NCBI RefSeq assembly: GCF_001761485.1
Contig: NC_090772.1
Span: 930,001 to 994,000, forward strand
Direction of reading: 5' to 3'
Length of the DNA stretch: 64,000 bases
DNA from: Yarrowia lipolytica
Lineage: Eukaryota; Ascomycota; Dipodascomycetes; Dipodascales
This document shows, piece by piece, positions 43,484-54,217 of this stretch. The notes below the pieces were generated by a model. It was not told the DNA's origin, made no database searches, and was given only the letters and a program-made list of their open reading frames with translations. The translations under genes were made by a program, and so were the position numbers. Within the stretch, counting starts at the first letter, position 1. Each line of letters opens with the position of its first letter.

Positions 43484-45061
43484 CTACACCTCCTTAACTG
43501 CCAAAACCTTTCGACCATCTCTCTTCCACAAGAAAGTGGCTATTCCAGTAAGAACCAGACCAGCAGCGGCCAAACAGGCGTTATAGGTGAAACCAATCTG
43601 GTATCGAGGCATATCTTTGGCGTTCCATACGAGAATAGGAACCCAGGCACCAGTCACATAGGCCAGAGTGTTGGTGATACTAACGACGAGGTTTCGTTTC
43701 TGGTAGTCGTGGTAAAGACTTCTGTTGAGCCACGAAAAGATCATAGGCTGTCCCCAAGCCGTAGGTACACCCACCGCGAAGTATGCAAACCACTTGGCAC
43801 CATTGGAGATGTTCCAGTAGGACAGTAAGGCCGATCCAACAATCTGAATGGCAAAGTAGGCGGCCACGAAGGGCCAATTGAGGCCGTTGAACGCGTCTGA
43901 AACAACTGCTAGAATAAGAGTCACTCCAATGCCTGCTCCAGCCACAGCAGTGGGGTACACATTGTATTCTGTGGGTGTATAACCCTCAGATTTGAGCCAG
44001 GAAATCATAGTCGGCTGAGAGTTGGCCGAACAGGTATTGTTGTAGCACAGGAAAACCAAGGGGAAGACGTAGATGTGCCAGGTGGAAAAGGTTCGCTTGA
44101 GAACGTCTCTGATGGGTTCCTTTTTGTGTTCCAAGTCGCCCACTCTTCGTCTTCGTTCTCTGGCTATCGCAACATCTTCGGCAGTTAGGTACCAACTGGT
44201 GGTCGTTTCAGGCGTATTGGGATTCACCAACATGGTGTAGAGAGCAACAGGGAATGAAATGATACCATCAAACACGAACAGCCATTTCCACGAAGCAATT
44301 GAAGTGTGTTCGAGACCATGAAGAATTGCTGCTTGCAAGTATCCAGTAACCATACCCGCAGCTACTCCAGATAGAGCAAACAGAGAAGACCGTTTAGTGA
44401 GCTCGTCTCTGTTGTACCACGACCCAAGTAGGTATTCGACTCCAGGAAAAAATCCACTTTCCGTGAGGCCCACAAAGAATCGGAGGGCATATAGAGAGTG
44501 GATGTTGTTGCATGTGAGGGTAAGGAACGTGAGAGCCATCCAGACAAGTTCCAGACAACCCAAGTAGTATCTAGCGCTAGTTCGTTGCAGAATCTGGTTA
44601 CTGGGAATCTGTCCAACAATGTATCCAACCGTCCAGAGGGTCTGGAGGTAGTTGAGTTGACTTCCATTGAGTTGGAACTCCTCCTTCATACCGTTAATAT
44701 AAGCAGTGTTGATATTCATTTGATTGAGAGTCTTGATGAAGTATCCGAGCATGACCGACGACAGCAGAAACCAGTCCAGCTTCAGCAACAGACGCTTCTC
44801 AGCTGGGCTCTTATCTGCCGAGTCCCACAACAGCTTTGCCCATGTGAAGCCCCTCTTCTTCTGCGGACCCACATCTGACACTTCAGCAATCTCTGCCACT
44901 TCAGTGATGTGTCCATTCTTGTCAGTCTTGGCACTGGACGGGTGTGTATCGTCACTCAGACCGCTGAGACTGTATTCGTCGGCAGAAGAAGTGGCAACGC
45001 TCCTCTCCTCAATCGTTGTCATTTCGTAGTTGCTGTCAAGAGGCACGTATCGTCCACTCAT
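43484..45061 (-). CDS. MFS transporter, Dal5/ACS family (vitamin or allantoate type)
   Basis: 525-residue permease of the anion:cation symporter family, which contains Fen2 (pantothenate), Vht1 (biotin), Dal5 and Seo1. An ~90-residue acidic cytosolic tail precedes helix 1. Diagnostic blocks are LDWFLLSSVMLGYFIKTLNQ, NINTAYINGMKEEFQLNG, YIVGQIPSN, RFFVGLTESGFFPGVEYLLG, LGSWYNRDEL and WKWLFVFDGIISFPVA; the protein ends shortly after helix 12. The combination is closest to the vitamin permeases (Fen2/Vht1/Liz1) as I remember them, but the substrate is uncertain. It converges with the hydrolase gene, 93 bases apart. Confidence 0.9.
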   Translation of the reverse strand: MSGRYVPLDSNYEMTTIEERSVATSSADEYSLSGLSDDTHPSSAKTDKNGHITEVAEIAEVSDVGPQKKRGFTWAKLLWDSADKSPAEKRLLLKLDWFLLSSVMLGYFIKTLNQMNINTAYINGMKEEFQLNGSQLNYLQTLWTVGYIVGQIPSNQILQRTSARYYLGCLELVWMALTFLTLTCNNIHSLYALRFFVGLTESGFFPGVEYLLGSWYNRDELTKRSSLFALSGVAAGMVTGYLQAAILHGLEHTSIASWKWLFVFDGIISFPVALYTMLVNPNTPETTTSWYLTAEDVAIARERRRRVGDLEHKKEPIRDVLKRTFSTWHIYVFPLVFLCYNNTCSANSQPTMISWLKSEGYTPTEYNVYPTAVAGAGIGVTLILAVVSDAFNGLNWPFVAAYFAIQIVGSALLSYWNISNGAKWFAYFAVGVPTAWGQPMIFSWLNRSLYHDYQKRNLVVSITNTLAYVTGAWVPILVWNAKDMPRYQIGFTYNACLAAAGLVLTGIATFLWKRDGRKVLAVKEV

Positions 45062-45627
45062 GGTATAAATACGGCGAACGAGGTCGAGCTATCATGGTTT
45101 GAAACCACAAAGGTGGCTTCAGTGTCGAGACCATTGTGGCTTGGTGGCTTATGATCTCAGCTTTGTCATGTGTGGCTTGGAGTAGGAGTGCCATATAAAA
45201 GGACAGATTCGGCGGAAGAAGGGAACGTTCAGTATACCGTTCGGATGGGAATTTTCTCCCTCACCTCATGATCCCAACACTGACACTCGTTATCTCAATA
45301 AAAATAGCAAAAATAGCACGAGCCCCTGGGGGAGAATCAAGTGTGGAGAAAAGACAAACATCTACAACCTCAAAGTTGGGACTATTGGATTCTGTGATCA
45401 TGATCAGCTCAAAAACAGGGTCAATGATTGGCAAATAATGGAGATATGGCTAGTATCGGATATAGTGGGTTTAATAAGCCACATCTAATACTCCCTACAG
45501 AATATTGATGAAGCAGCCATGTTAACCGACGCGGTTAAGAAGAACACTATATATATAGGGTTTTACAAGATCACGTGACCATTATGACTGACAGTAACAG
45601 AAATTCGATTTTTCAATCACAATCTGC
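45062..45627. other. Divergent region MFS/tRNA-Leu
   Basis: 566 bases. The transporter promoter is on the left (a TATAAAAGG stretch near 45194 on the opposite strand). A TATATATA run at about 45549 and a CACGTG box near 45572 precede the tRNA. Confidence 0.5.
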
Positions 45628-45727
45628 GGTATCCTGGCCGAGCGGTCTAAGGCGCCAGGTTAAGGCTAATACCTTAACGAATTTCCTGGTCTCTTCGGAG
45701 GCGTGAGTTCGAATCTCACGGATATCA
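45628..45727 (+). tRNA. tRNA-Leu(AAG) with 18-nt intron
   Basis: Acceptor GGTATCC pairs with GGATATC (45720-45726), discriminator A. Box A GGCCGAGCGGTCTAAGGC is identical to that of the tRNA-Leu at 16222. Anticodon stem CCAGG/CCTGG, loop TT-AAG-G (anticodon at 45662-45664, A34 to be inosine), intron 45666-45683, long variable arm, T arm GTGAGTTCGAATCTCAC. A run of T follows from 45728. Confidence 0.96.
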
Positions 45728-46426
45728 TTTTTTGCTTCCTGTCTAACCACTTGAAAGATAATACCAGTATACAATGTACTGTATGCACACAATATGTCTA
45801 TCTCATCTATCGGTTTCGTCCTCCCCGTTCAATTCTCGTGGTTGCTGTCTTTGCATGCAGGATGGCGATAACGATAACAGAGATAGGAGATAAGAGTGGG
45901 GGTACGTGCACGCGACGGGCATGTCGAGGAGACCGGGGGAAGTAGGGTTTGAGAGGTGATTGGACTGTTGTCAATTCGAGACGTTATCTTTTGGTAACTG
46001 TCAGGGAGATGCACTTTTAGCCGCTGTAAACGAGATAATAACTCGGTGATGAGAATTGACAGACATCATTGACAACATTGACTAATTACAGTATGTACAG
46101 TATGTACGACACGATATGGGCATAGGTAGATCAACTGATTTGGGCACGTTATACAAACGTATCAACGGATCAATTGATTGACGTTAGAGCCCAAATGAAA
46201 GATAAGCCAGTTGGTACCGCTCGTTTGTGACAATTCCGTATCGCGTTCCTATCGCATAGTACCGATGGTGATAGCCCAGGAAGCACTGCTGCTATTTGTA
46301 CTGGAAGTGAAGAAACATGTGTGCTACTTGTATAGTTCAATTGACTCATCAAACGGGGGTCTAGTATCATAGATTGCTCTTGGAAAACATCATCTTACCT
46401 GTATAAATCTATAACTTGCCCTGATC
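45728..46426. other. Intergenic region tRNA-Leu/SDR gene
   Basis: 699 bases downstream of both the tRNA and the SDR gene. ACAGTATGTACAGTATGTAC is a small tandem repeat at about 46087-46106. Nothing else recognised. Confidence 0.5.
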
Positions 46427-47356
46427 TCAGTTCTTTCGGTAGACGTGAGTAGGAGAAGCCTGGTGGTTGGGGAAAATGAGAGTATCGGCAATGACGACAT
46501 TCTCTCGTCGAGTGAGAGTGTAGGTGATGAACTCGGCAATATCGTCAGCGACCAGAGGCTCGGTTCCAGCGTAAACAGCGTCGGCCTTGGACTTGTCTCC
46601 TCGGAATCGCACGACGGAGAACTCGGTCTCAACGGCTCCAGGATCAACCTCAATGACTCGGATTCGAGTGTCGATGTTCTCTTTTCGGAGAGTCTCAGTG
46701 AAAGATCGCACGGCGGCCTTGGTGGCACAGTAGATCCCTCCTCCAACGTAGGGCTCTCGTCCGGCGATGGAGCCAATGTTGACAATGTCGCCCTTGTTTC
46801 GCTTTCGCATCTCGCCGACAAACTGCTGAGTGACAGAAATGAGTCCGAGCACGTTTGTGTGGAACATGATCTCAATGTCGTTCTGGTTGATGGAGCCAAC
46901 CTTTTCGGTGCCGTGGACCATGCCGGCGTTGTTGATAAGCACGTCCACCTCGGAAAACTCCTTGGGCAGCTTGGACACAATGTTCTCGGTCTCCTCGACC
47001 TTGGACACGTCCAGCTTGAAAGGCAGCACCTGGATACCCTTGTAGTCGGTCTCCAGCTTCTTCTTGAGCTCGTCCAGACGGTCGGTTCGTCGGGCAGCAA
47101 GCACAAACTTGAGGTCGCCCTTGGCAGCTTCGGCTAGAGCGAGAACAGTGGCCTGGCCAATGCCGGACGAGGCGCCGGTAACAAAGACGGTCTTGCCCGC
47201 AAGTCGAGCAGCAGCTTTATCTCCGAAAGACATGATTGACGGTGCGTGAATGTTGATGGAAGAAGAGATGAAACGACGACGCAAGGTTGGCGCAGACACG
47301 GGTCTATAAAAGCTGTGGGCTGCTGATAAGGTTCCCCGCAAACGCTGATAAAACAT
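46427..47356 (-). CDS. Short-chain dehydrogenase, Ydf1/YMR226C type, possible mitochondrial form
   Basis: NADP-dependent dehydrogenase of the SDR family; the yeast relative oxidises L-allo-threonine, serine and similar 3-hydroxy acids. Motifs are TGASSGIG (cofactor), NNAG, catalytic Ser in NIGSIAG and YxxxK as YCATK, with the family-typical ending NVVIADTLIFPNHQASP. From ATG 47356 the protein has 309 residues and starts MFYQRLRGTLSAAHSFYRPV followed by SAPTLRRRFISSS, a classic arginine/serine mitochondrial targeting sequence. From ATG 47233 (MSFGDKAAARLAGK) it has 268, the same as the cytosolic yeast enzyme (267). Both starts may be used. The frame is open further upstream, to 47494, without an ATG. 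Confidence 0.92.
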   Translation of the reverse strand: MFYQRLRGTLSAAHSFYRPVSAPTLRRRFISSSINIHAPSIMSFGDKAAARLAGKTVFVTGASSGIGQATVLALAEAAKGDLKFVLAARRTDRLDELKKKLETDYKGIQVLPFKLDVSKVEETENIVSKLPKEFSEVDVLINNAGMVHGTEKVGSINQNDIEIMFHTNVLGLISVTQQFVGEMRKRNKGDIVNIGSIAGREPYVGGGIYCATKAAVRSFTETLRKENIDTRIRVIEVDPGAVETEFSVVRFRGDKSKADAVYAGTEPLVADDIAEFITYTLTRRENVVIADTLIFPNHQASPTHVYRKN

Positions 47357-48167
47357 GGTGATTGGAAGATAGCTGGGAGCACGCAATGGAGGTCTAATTC
47401 GAAACGGCAGAAGTCTCGGTATAAGTAGCCCCCCAGAGTTGAACACAGGGTAATTGGTGAGACCACGCAGATACAGATGATGTACTTGTAGCAAGGTAGG
47501 GTAATGGGATATGGACCAGGGAACATGGAGACATAAAAAGACGAGCCTTTCGTTTCCTAATGTCTATAGCTCATGCAATCAATGTACTGATTGCTCCAAC
47601 CAACACCGCAGACGGCTCAGTACCTAATCGTACCCCCACGTCACAATAGGGTTGGTGCTAAATCAAGATTCAAGAAGGGTGGAGAAGTGTGGGGGTAATT
47701 AGTGTTTTTGAGGGCGTTGGAGGCGTGATATAGACATGTTAAATGAGATCATCGGAATCAGACGAAGTAGGAGATTCAATTAGTGTAATTTTGATCTCTA
47801 TAGGAACAATTTGTTACATTCCATAACAGATTCTTATCGTGTATGTTGTTTGCAATAACCGTTGGGATGTATAAGCGAGCAGACAGTGTGGACAGCAGTG
47901 GAACATGGTGACGACTGGGCGGGGGCGGTTTCGGACGCGGGAAATTTGAGCTGATTTAGATTCGTAATCTGATTTGGTCAGTTGTTTGCCATAACTGCTC
48001 ATAACTTTCAGATATTCGCCATCTGATCCAAGATTTGTGTTTGCGCTGGGTACGGCTTCTTGTCGAACAATTACTTAAAGTAAACTGAGAAATATTAATT
48101 GAACAATACTTGAATTGTGTCCTAAACGATAATTATTAATCGAGCGCGACCAGAAAAAACGTTCACC
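47357..48167. other. Region between SDR gene and the LINE ORF1
   Basis: 811 bases comprising the SDR promoter and, at the right, the 5' UTR of the LINE. The LINE 5' boundary is not visible by eye. If the reported length of about 6.45 kb for Ylli holds, it lies close to ORF1, within roughly 48100-48167. Confidence 0.45.
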
Positions 48168-50312
48168 ATGGAAACAGCGCAAGCCCAAGCTTCGGCGGGT
48201 AACTCCTTGGGCGCTCCGAACCCCCCACCTCCTGATTTATCGCGAGGTGATGGAGCCACCTCAACCGAAACCCCCAACCAAACCGACATTGAAAAAATCC
48301 AAAAAAACGACAAAAACGATGAAAACAACAAAAAAAACGACAAAAACGACAAAAACGACAAAAAAAACGACAACAATATCACCCTCAACGCCTGGAAGAG
48401 CAAGGCCGAAGTCAAGGCTCTCCTGACATCGAACCCCTCCACACTCAAATTCAACCTCAACAAGGAGCGAATTTCGGAGCCCCTTGCGGCGCCGAATGGT
48501 AGGCATACCTCCGGCCGTTTCAACGTGTCCTATGTAGCCAGCAAGGAAAACTTCTTCCGAAGAGCTCTTGACCGCTCCGCCACCCCTGATTGGAATCTTC
48601 CTATCTCCATGTTCCTCGAGCACCTCGATAACGCCGCTGAAGTCGACGAGAAGGACACCATCAGTGTCCTCGAGGGCGTCATCGAAAAGTTCGACGAGAT
48701 CAAGGGTCAGGTTGGTCTGGCGGAGTTTGACCTGTCCAGGCACAACCTAGACATCGTCCCCCACCTGATCGACCAGATTAACTTAGAACAGGACCCTGAA
48801 GACTGCTACCAAGTGGGAAATGGTTGGCACTACCTGACGTCGGACGCCCTCACTGACCCCCACGAACAACGAATGGCTGTCATTCTGGAGACAGTTAGTC
48901 TCATTGTTGAGGCCAATACTCAAGATTATCGCATCATGAGGAAGGGCTCGGCTAACCCTGCTGGACGAAGAGTACTTTACTACTTCAACCTACCCTCGTA
49001 CATGAAGATGGAGCGTCAGACGGAGGATGCTTTCAAGATCCACCTCAACGCTATTCTCAACCAGTTCGACGTAGACATTGATCAGGCCATTCCAGGTTCC
49101 TCCCTCTTGAGTGGCACCCTTCTGATGACCTCTGCCAACCATCAGAACATCTCGGGTCCTGTGATCGCAGTTCGTGCTCTCCTAGGCTCCACCCTGCCCC
49201 AGACCATCCCCGACTTCTTCGTCAACCTGGATCCCACCAAGGCTAGGCTTACCGGCTCAAAGTTGATCAAGATGCACTTCGCCAACGGCGATAACATCTG
49301 TGTTAAGTGCAAGAGCACTAAGCACATCCGGGAGGCCTGCCCCGAGAAAGACATGGTCACTCCCAAGATCTTCCGCACCCGCGCTCACCAGGGTACCCTC
49401 CCACAGAGAGGTAAAGCCCTTGCTTCCATCCATGCCCCATCCACCGTGGAGCCCCCGGTCCAAACTCGCAAGTTCCACCACACGCCTGCTACTCACCAGT
49501 GGGAGACCGTCGGCACTAAGTCCCCTAGACATAGACGGACTCGAGACACGTCCCCCCAACCCACCGGTCAGAAGCCCCTCCGATCTTACTACAACTTTGA
49601 AGTCTTGAGCGACAAAACCGGAGAGGACACACCCGAAGAGACCGAGCAAACTAACCAGCTGCCCTCTACGAACCAGCAGCATGGAACTCAGAATCTACCC
49701 ATCAACATCCCCGCCTCCGAGGAAGACACAGTTCCCGACGACCAGGAAACGGAACAGGCTGACGTATCCATGAACGGCTTTGACACCCAGCCTGACGCAC
49801 TTGCTCACCCTGAAGTAGCCCCTGATGTCACCCAGTTTCTTCCCCCCGCTACCCCGCTTAACACCGAGGCCACCAACAACGGCCTTCCCCACGACCACAC
49901 CAGTCCCAACACGACCAACCAAACACAACCCCCCCCCGGAAGTATCCACGAGGGCCGACCCCGAGGAGGGCACACCACCTCCAGTTTCTCTGGCGAGCCC
50001 TCTCACACCACGCTCGGCAAGAAGCACATTGCGGTCTTCCAGACCGCCTCGAGCGAGGTTCCGGTGCAAATCCTGAACCCGGACAGGTCGGAGAACAGAC
50101 TCTGCTGGCTGCCTTCTCAGGAGGTAGCAAAGTTCATTGACGGGAGGTGCCCGACATTCCTGTCTACATGCCACTTCAAAGTTTTCCACGACGGTGCGAC
50201 ACTCAGCTCGGTAGACGAGATTGTAGAACCCCCGAACAGTCCCCCGAACCCCCCTAGGGTGACCACTCTCCATGAGGTGGACACAATGCTCCGACCGGGG
50301 CAGAACCAGTAA
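48168..50312 (+). CDS. LINE ORF1, nucleic-acid-binding protein with zinc knuckle
   Basis: 714 residues. An Asn/Lys/Asp low-complexity stretch (~43-68) from short AAAAACGACA repeats follows a Pro-rich start. A conserved middle region (~80-370) precedes one CCHC knuckle, CVKCKSTKHIREAC (~378-391), the usual RNA-binding motif of L1-clade ORF1 proteins. The C-terminal half is rich in Pro, Thr and Ser, with a final ordered part (~615-690, RLCWLPSQEVAKFIDGRCP). It coats the element RNA to form the transposition particle. It ends TAA two bases before the ORF2 ATG. Confidence 0.92.
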   Translation: METAQAQASAGNSLGAPNPPPPDLSRGDGATSTETPNQTDIEKIQKNDKNDENNKKNDKNDKNDKKNDNNITLNAWKSKAEVKALLTSNPSTLKFNLNKERISEPLAAPNGRHTSGRFNVSYVASKENFFRRALDRSATPDWNLPISMFLEHLDNAAEVDEKDTISVLEGVIEKFDEIKGQVGLAEFDLSRHNLDIVPHLIDQINLEQDPEDCYQVGNGWHYLTSDALTDPHEQRMAVILETVSLIVEANTQDYRIMRKGSANPAGRRVLYYFNLPSYMKMERQTEDAFKIHLNAILNQFDVDIDQAIPGSSLLSGTLLMTSANHQNISGPVIAVRALLGSTLPQTIPDFFVNLDPTKARLTGSKLIKMHFANGDNICVKCKSTKHIREACPEKDMVTPKIFRTRAHQGTLPQRGKALASIHAPSTVEPPVQTRKFHHTPATHQWETVGTKSPRHRRTRDTSPQPTGQKPLRSYYNFEVLSDKTGEDTPEETEQTNQLPSTNQQHGTQNLPINIPASEEDTVPDDQETEQADVSMNGFDTQPDALAHPEVAPDVTQFLPPATPLNTEATNNGLPHDHTSPNTTNQTQPPPGSIHEGRPRGGHTTSSFSGEPSHTTLGKKHIAVFQTASSEVPVQILNPDRSENRLCWLPSQEVAKFIDGRCPTFLSTCHFKVFHDGATLSSVDEIVEPPNSPPNPPRVTTLHEVDTMLRPGQNQ

Positions 50313-50314
50313 GC

Positions 50315-53300
50315 ATGTCTTTCACCTCTACTACCACCCCTTCTAAAGCCCCATGTAAGAGCACCCAGGCCAAAATGAAATCTCCGAATGTTAAAGTCAT
50401 CACGGCTAACATCGGCGGTTTTAAGATGGCGGAAGCGCTTAACCGATTACCCGACACCATTGTAAACATTATTCGAACTACTCACTACCCCGATCTCGTC
50501 CTTCTTCAAGAGACGAACTGGGTGGACTCCTCCCTACAAACCGCTCAACAAATCATTTCAAACTCGCCCTACCCGGGGGGCAGACACTACACCCTCCTCG
50601 GCTCCACAGCTGGTGTTTCTAATAGAAGCGTCGGCGTGGGGCTAGTCTATTCCGACAACGTCACCATCACAAACTTTACAACAGTTTTTGAATACTTCCC
50701 AGCCCTAGACAACAGACTGTGTTTGGCCGACGTGCACATCAAAGGCACCGACAGACACCTATCGCTGATCAACGTATACGCACCAAACGAGCAGGGAGCC
50801 TCCCCCTTCACTAACCGGCAGTTCTACCAGTCACTAGACGACTATCTACGCCTCCATCCCTGCCAATACCCCCTGATAGCGGCAGGCGATTGGAACGCGG
50901 TCGCCTCCAACGACGGCAGGATTGGCGAAAAAGTGACGACTCACCTTAAGGACTTCTTAGCTAACTGGGACTTACTAGACACCTACACTCTAATCAGCAA
51001 ACACAGAAAAGGCCTCTACACTCACACCAACAACAGCCGCGGAGCTGGCAGGCGCCTGGATCAGCTGCACATCTCTTCGACACTCTCACAGTGGATCAAA
51101 TCCACACAACTGGTAACCAACAAGCAGGGTCACAACATCACGAAGTCCTCTCACCACGCGGTCCAATTCGTCTTTAACTTTGGCAACCTCACCCAGCGAC
51201 AAGACAGAGGCCCAGGCACCTGGAGGATGCCCTGGTGGGTTTTTGATACAGAGTACATTGCTTGGCTCAAGTTCCACGTCAAATCCATTCTGAAGCGATA
51301 TGGTCCTTTGAAGCCCAGCCTGAAGCTGCAATGCCTGAAAGAAAACATTAAGGTCACCATCCAACAGGAAGCCAAAAACCGCGCACTTCGAGATTCCAAC
51401 CACCCAGACAACAGACGCCGCGAGGCCCTCATGGCAACAGCCTCAGACTGGCAAGCCTACCCAGCTAACGAGCCATACCCGATGCTCCATGCTCGGGTCG
51501 AACAATCCAAGCAACAGATGGAGATCCACTCCCTACGGAACCACCAAGGCCGAGTGAAGACCGACACCTCCTCTCTCTGCGACATCTCAGCTCGATACTT
51601 TGACAACATCTTCGACAGAGCTGCCGATATCAACGACACCGACGACAGCGCCTTTTTAGACCTCTTCCCCGAAGAAACCCGGAGGGTGAATACAGCTAAC
51701 CCAAGCCTGGACTCGTCTTTTACCAAGGAGGAGATCTTCGATACCATCAAGGCGTCTACGCACAACAGCGCGCCAGGGCCAGACGGCATCCCGTACAGGT
51801 TCTACCGCGACTGCTGGGATGAGCTGGGGGACTTGATGACGGACGTCTACAACGAAGCTGGAGCCGACTCGCCCATCAGCACCGAACGCAACACCGCTAT
51901 CATCAAACTACTGTACAAGTCGGGAGATCAGGCCGACATCTCCAACTACAGGCCTATTTCTTTGATCAACACAGAGGTGAAGATCTACACACAGCTCATT
52001 AACAAAGCCATCCAGAACATTCTTCCGGACAGCATTCACGGCGCCCAAAACGGTTTCGTACCGGGTCGACACATCACTAACAATCTCGACACCATGGATC
52101 ATTTTTGCAACGCCTACTCCCAGCTGAACATGGGTTGGGTCGTAGGATCACTGGACTTCCGGAAAGCCTACGACACTATCAGCCAGAGTTGGGTGATAAA
52201 GACGCTTCGAAATGTGGGTGTCTCGGAACTGATGATCAACCGTATCCTAGCTGTACAACAGAACGCAGTAACGAGAATCAACATCAGAGGTGTCCTATCT
52301 CGCCCAGTCCGCATCAAGATCGGAGTGAGACAAGGATGCCCTCTCTCTCCAACCCTCTTCATCATCGCAGTAGACGCACTTGTGCGTCGTCTGGACCGAG
52401 AGATGTTTGGACTGGCCCCAGGCCTGCCACTATCCCACCACCACACCACTGGGCACAGGCCGCCACAACCCCCTACTCACCCGGAGGCAGTGGCAGCTGG
52501 ACACATGAAGGTGTCGGCTTTCGCGGACGACATAGCGGTGTTCCTCAACAACATCCAGGACGTGGCCACGGTTGGTAGAGTGCTCTGCCTCTTCCAACGG
52601 GTCTCAGGCCTCACACTAAACCCGTCAAAGACGGTGCTTCAGAAGATCGGCCCCCCCGATTGTTTTGTTCCACTAACCTTTATTGACGCAGAATGGCAGC
52701 GAACAATTGACGCCACCTGGCCAACCGACAACAACACACGACAGGCCCCGACGCTCCGGACATCTGACAACATTTTCCGGTACCTCGGAGTACACTTCGG
52801 AAATCGCGAAAGGTTGGACACGCACTACGCTCAGATCAAGGAGGACCTCAAGGAGTCGCTGCGACGCCTTTCACTATGGGGTCTCCCCTATTACAGCAAG
52901 GCGTGGATGATCAACATCTACTTCTTCTCGAAACTGAATTTCCTTGGACCCTACGTCAGCCAGATCGACAACACCTTCATCCGAGAGCTGAACGAACTAG
53001 CGTGCGACAAGATCAACAAATTATCACCCGACAAAACACGCAAAACCTTCAGCAATGGTTTCATCCAAACTCCGGTAGGCAGAGGAGGACTGAACCTGCG
53101 GGACATGGGACGTTTCATGGTGTGCCTGAAGGCCGCTCGGGCTTACAGGTTCTTCCATGGCTCATCGCCGGCCCTTTGGGACTGCACCTTCCAGTTCTAC
53201 AGCAGAACTCACAGTCTCACACAGGAAAAGCCACACCAGCGCGTCGACTGCCGCTTTCCGACAGGCCAAGCTTGGGGCTACGCAGCCTCCCCCACCATGC

Positions 53301-54217
53301 GAGACGCAATCAGAGCTTCTTTCGAGCTCAACAAGCCCCTCACCGCGGAACATGCCAACCCTCGAGAAGATCACGAGCCCTCTACAACAGACACAGTTAA
53401 TCACAGAATCTGGGAACGAAACCAGGTGAACGTGAGAGCAGCAGAATCTTTCCGGGAAGCACACGTCGACATCGCAGCCGCGAGACGATACCATCCGGTC
53501 AGAATGGTGTCCACAGCGGAAATCGACCACCTCCGGTGGAGCATGGGACCACTTACTCTAGAGAACTTCATGTTTCACAAGACCTCGTCTCCCGACTTGC
53601 CAAACTTCCCACACACACTTGCACGACCGAAGAAGTGGACTCAACGAAGCGACTACGGGGGCATCTCTGACGACATGGTCTGGCAGGAGGTAATGCATGA
53701 CCTTCGAAAACACTACATCGCCGACGCCAACAAAGCACAAGTTCTTCACCTCATGCGGATATCTCGACTTCCGCTCGTGAAATGGAGATACCCTGACGAC
53801 CACGTTTTCACCAAGAAGAATCCAGGATGCGGGCTCTGTGATAAGGCCATCATTCAGGATCTGCACGAGCATATCTTCTGCAAGTGCGAAGTTCTTCTTT
53901 CCATGTTGACCAGGATGAAGATTCCGTCAGTGGACTCTCTAAAGGACTGGATCTTTACCGAGTCGAAATGTGGAGTACTCCCCTCTTTCCCAGGGCATGT
54001 GAACAGTGACGCCCCCCGGAAACATCAACAAGTCAAGACACGCAAATATCTGCGGGAATTGGCTTATGGGATCTGGAAGATGGAGAGATCCCTCCGGTAC
54101 TCAGGGGACGACGCCACCCTGGGACATGTCCAACAGGGTTTGCTTCAATTCCTGAAGGAAGCCCAGATGTGTTTCTACGATGGACAACCGCCAGCACTTC
54201 ACGATGAGCGAGAGTAG
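50315..54217 (+). CDS. LINE ORF2, AP-like endonuclease and reverse transcriptase
   Basis: 1300 residues. The N-terminal endonuclease (~25-270) shows VITANIGGFK, LLQETNW (catalytic Glu), AAGDWNAV, RRLDQLHIS and SHHAVQF (catalytic His). Reverse transcriptase (~480-770) shows NSAPGPDGIPYRF, NYRPISLINTEVKIYTQLIN, AQNGFVPGR, SLDFRKAYD, RQGCPLSPTLF and the catalytic AFADD (~734). A C-terminal zinc motif CGLCDKAIIQDLHEHIFCKC lies at ~1171-1190. Every expected domain is in place and no break was seen. It nicks target DNA and primes cDNA synthesis there. Translation probably depends on reinitiation after ORF1, whose stop is separated from this ATG by only two bases. Confidence 0.95.
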   Translation: MSFTSTTTPSKAPCKSTQAKMKSPNVKVITANIGGFKMAEALNRLPDTIVNIIRTTHYPDLVLLQETNWVDSSLQTAQQIISNSPYPGGRHYTLLGSTAGVSNRSVGVGLVYSDNVTITNFTTVFEYFPALDNRLCLADVHIKGTDRHLSLINVYAPNEQGASPFTNRQFYQSLDDYLRLHPCQYPLIAAGDWNAVASNDGRIGEKVTTHLKDFLANWDLLDTYTLISKHRKGLYTHTNNSRGAGRRLDQLHISSTLSQWIKSTQLVTNKQGHNITKSSHHAVQFVFNFGNLTQRQDRGPGTWRMPWWVFDTEYIAWLKFHVKSILKRYGPLKPSLKLQCLKENIKVTIQQEAKNRALRDSNHPDNRRREALMATASDWQAYPANEPYPMLHARVEQSKQQMEIHSLRNHQGRVKTDTSSLCDISARYFDNIFDRAADINDTDDSAFLDLFPEETRRVNTANPSLDSSFTKEEIFDTIKASTHNSAPGPDGIPYRFYRDCWDELGDLMTDVYNEAGADSPISTERNTAIIKLLYKSGDQADISNYRPISLINTEVKIYTQLINKAIQNILPDSIHGAQNGFVPGRHITNNLDTMDHFCNAYSQLNMGWVVGSLDFRKAYDTISQSWVIKTLRNVGVSELMINRILAVQQNAVTRINIRGVLSRPVRIKIGVRQGCPLSPTLFIIAVDALVRRLDREMFGLAPGLPLSHHHTTGHRPPQPPTHPEAVAAGHMKVSAFADDIAVFLNNIQDVATVGRVLCLFQRVSGLTLNPSKTVLQKIGPPDCFVPLTFIDAEWQRTIDATWPTDNNTRQAPTLRTSDNIFRYLGVHFGNRERLDTHYAQIKEDLKESLRRLSLWGLPYYSKAWMINIYFFSKLNFLGPYVSQIDNTFIRELNELACDKINKLSPDKTRKTFSNGFIQTPVGRGGLNLRDMGRFMVCLKAARAYRFFHGSSPALWDCTFQFYSRTHSLTQEKPHQRVDCRFPTGQAWGYAASPTMRDAIRASFELNKPLTAEHANPREDHEPSTTDTVNHRIWERNQVNVRAAESFREAHVDIAAARRYHPVRMVSTAEIDHLRWSMGPLTLENFMFHKTSSPDLPNFPHTLARPKKWTQRSDYGGISDDMVWQEVMHDLRKHYIADANKAQVLHLMRISRLPLVKWRYPDDHVFTKKNPGCGLCDKAIIQDLHEHIFCKCEVLLSMLTRMKIPSVDSLKDWIFTESKCGVLPSFPGHVNSDAPRKHQQVKTRKYLRELAYGIWKMERSLRYSGDDATLGHVQQGLLQFLKEAQMCFYDGQPPALHDERE

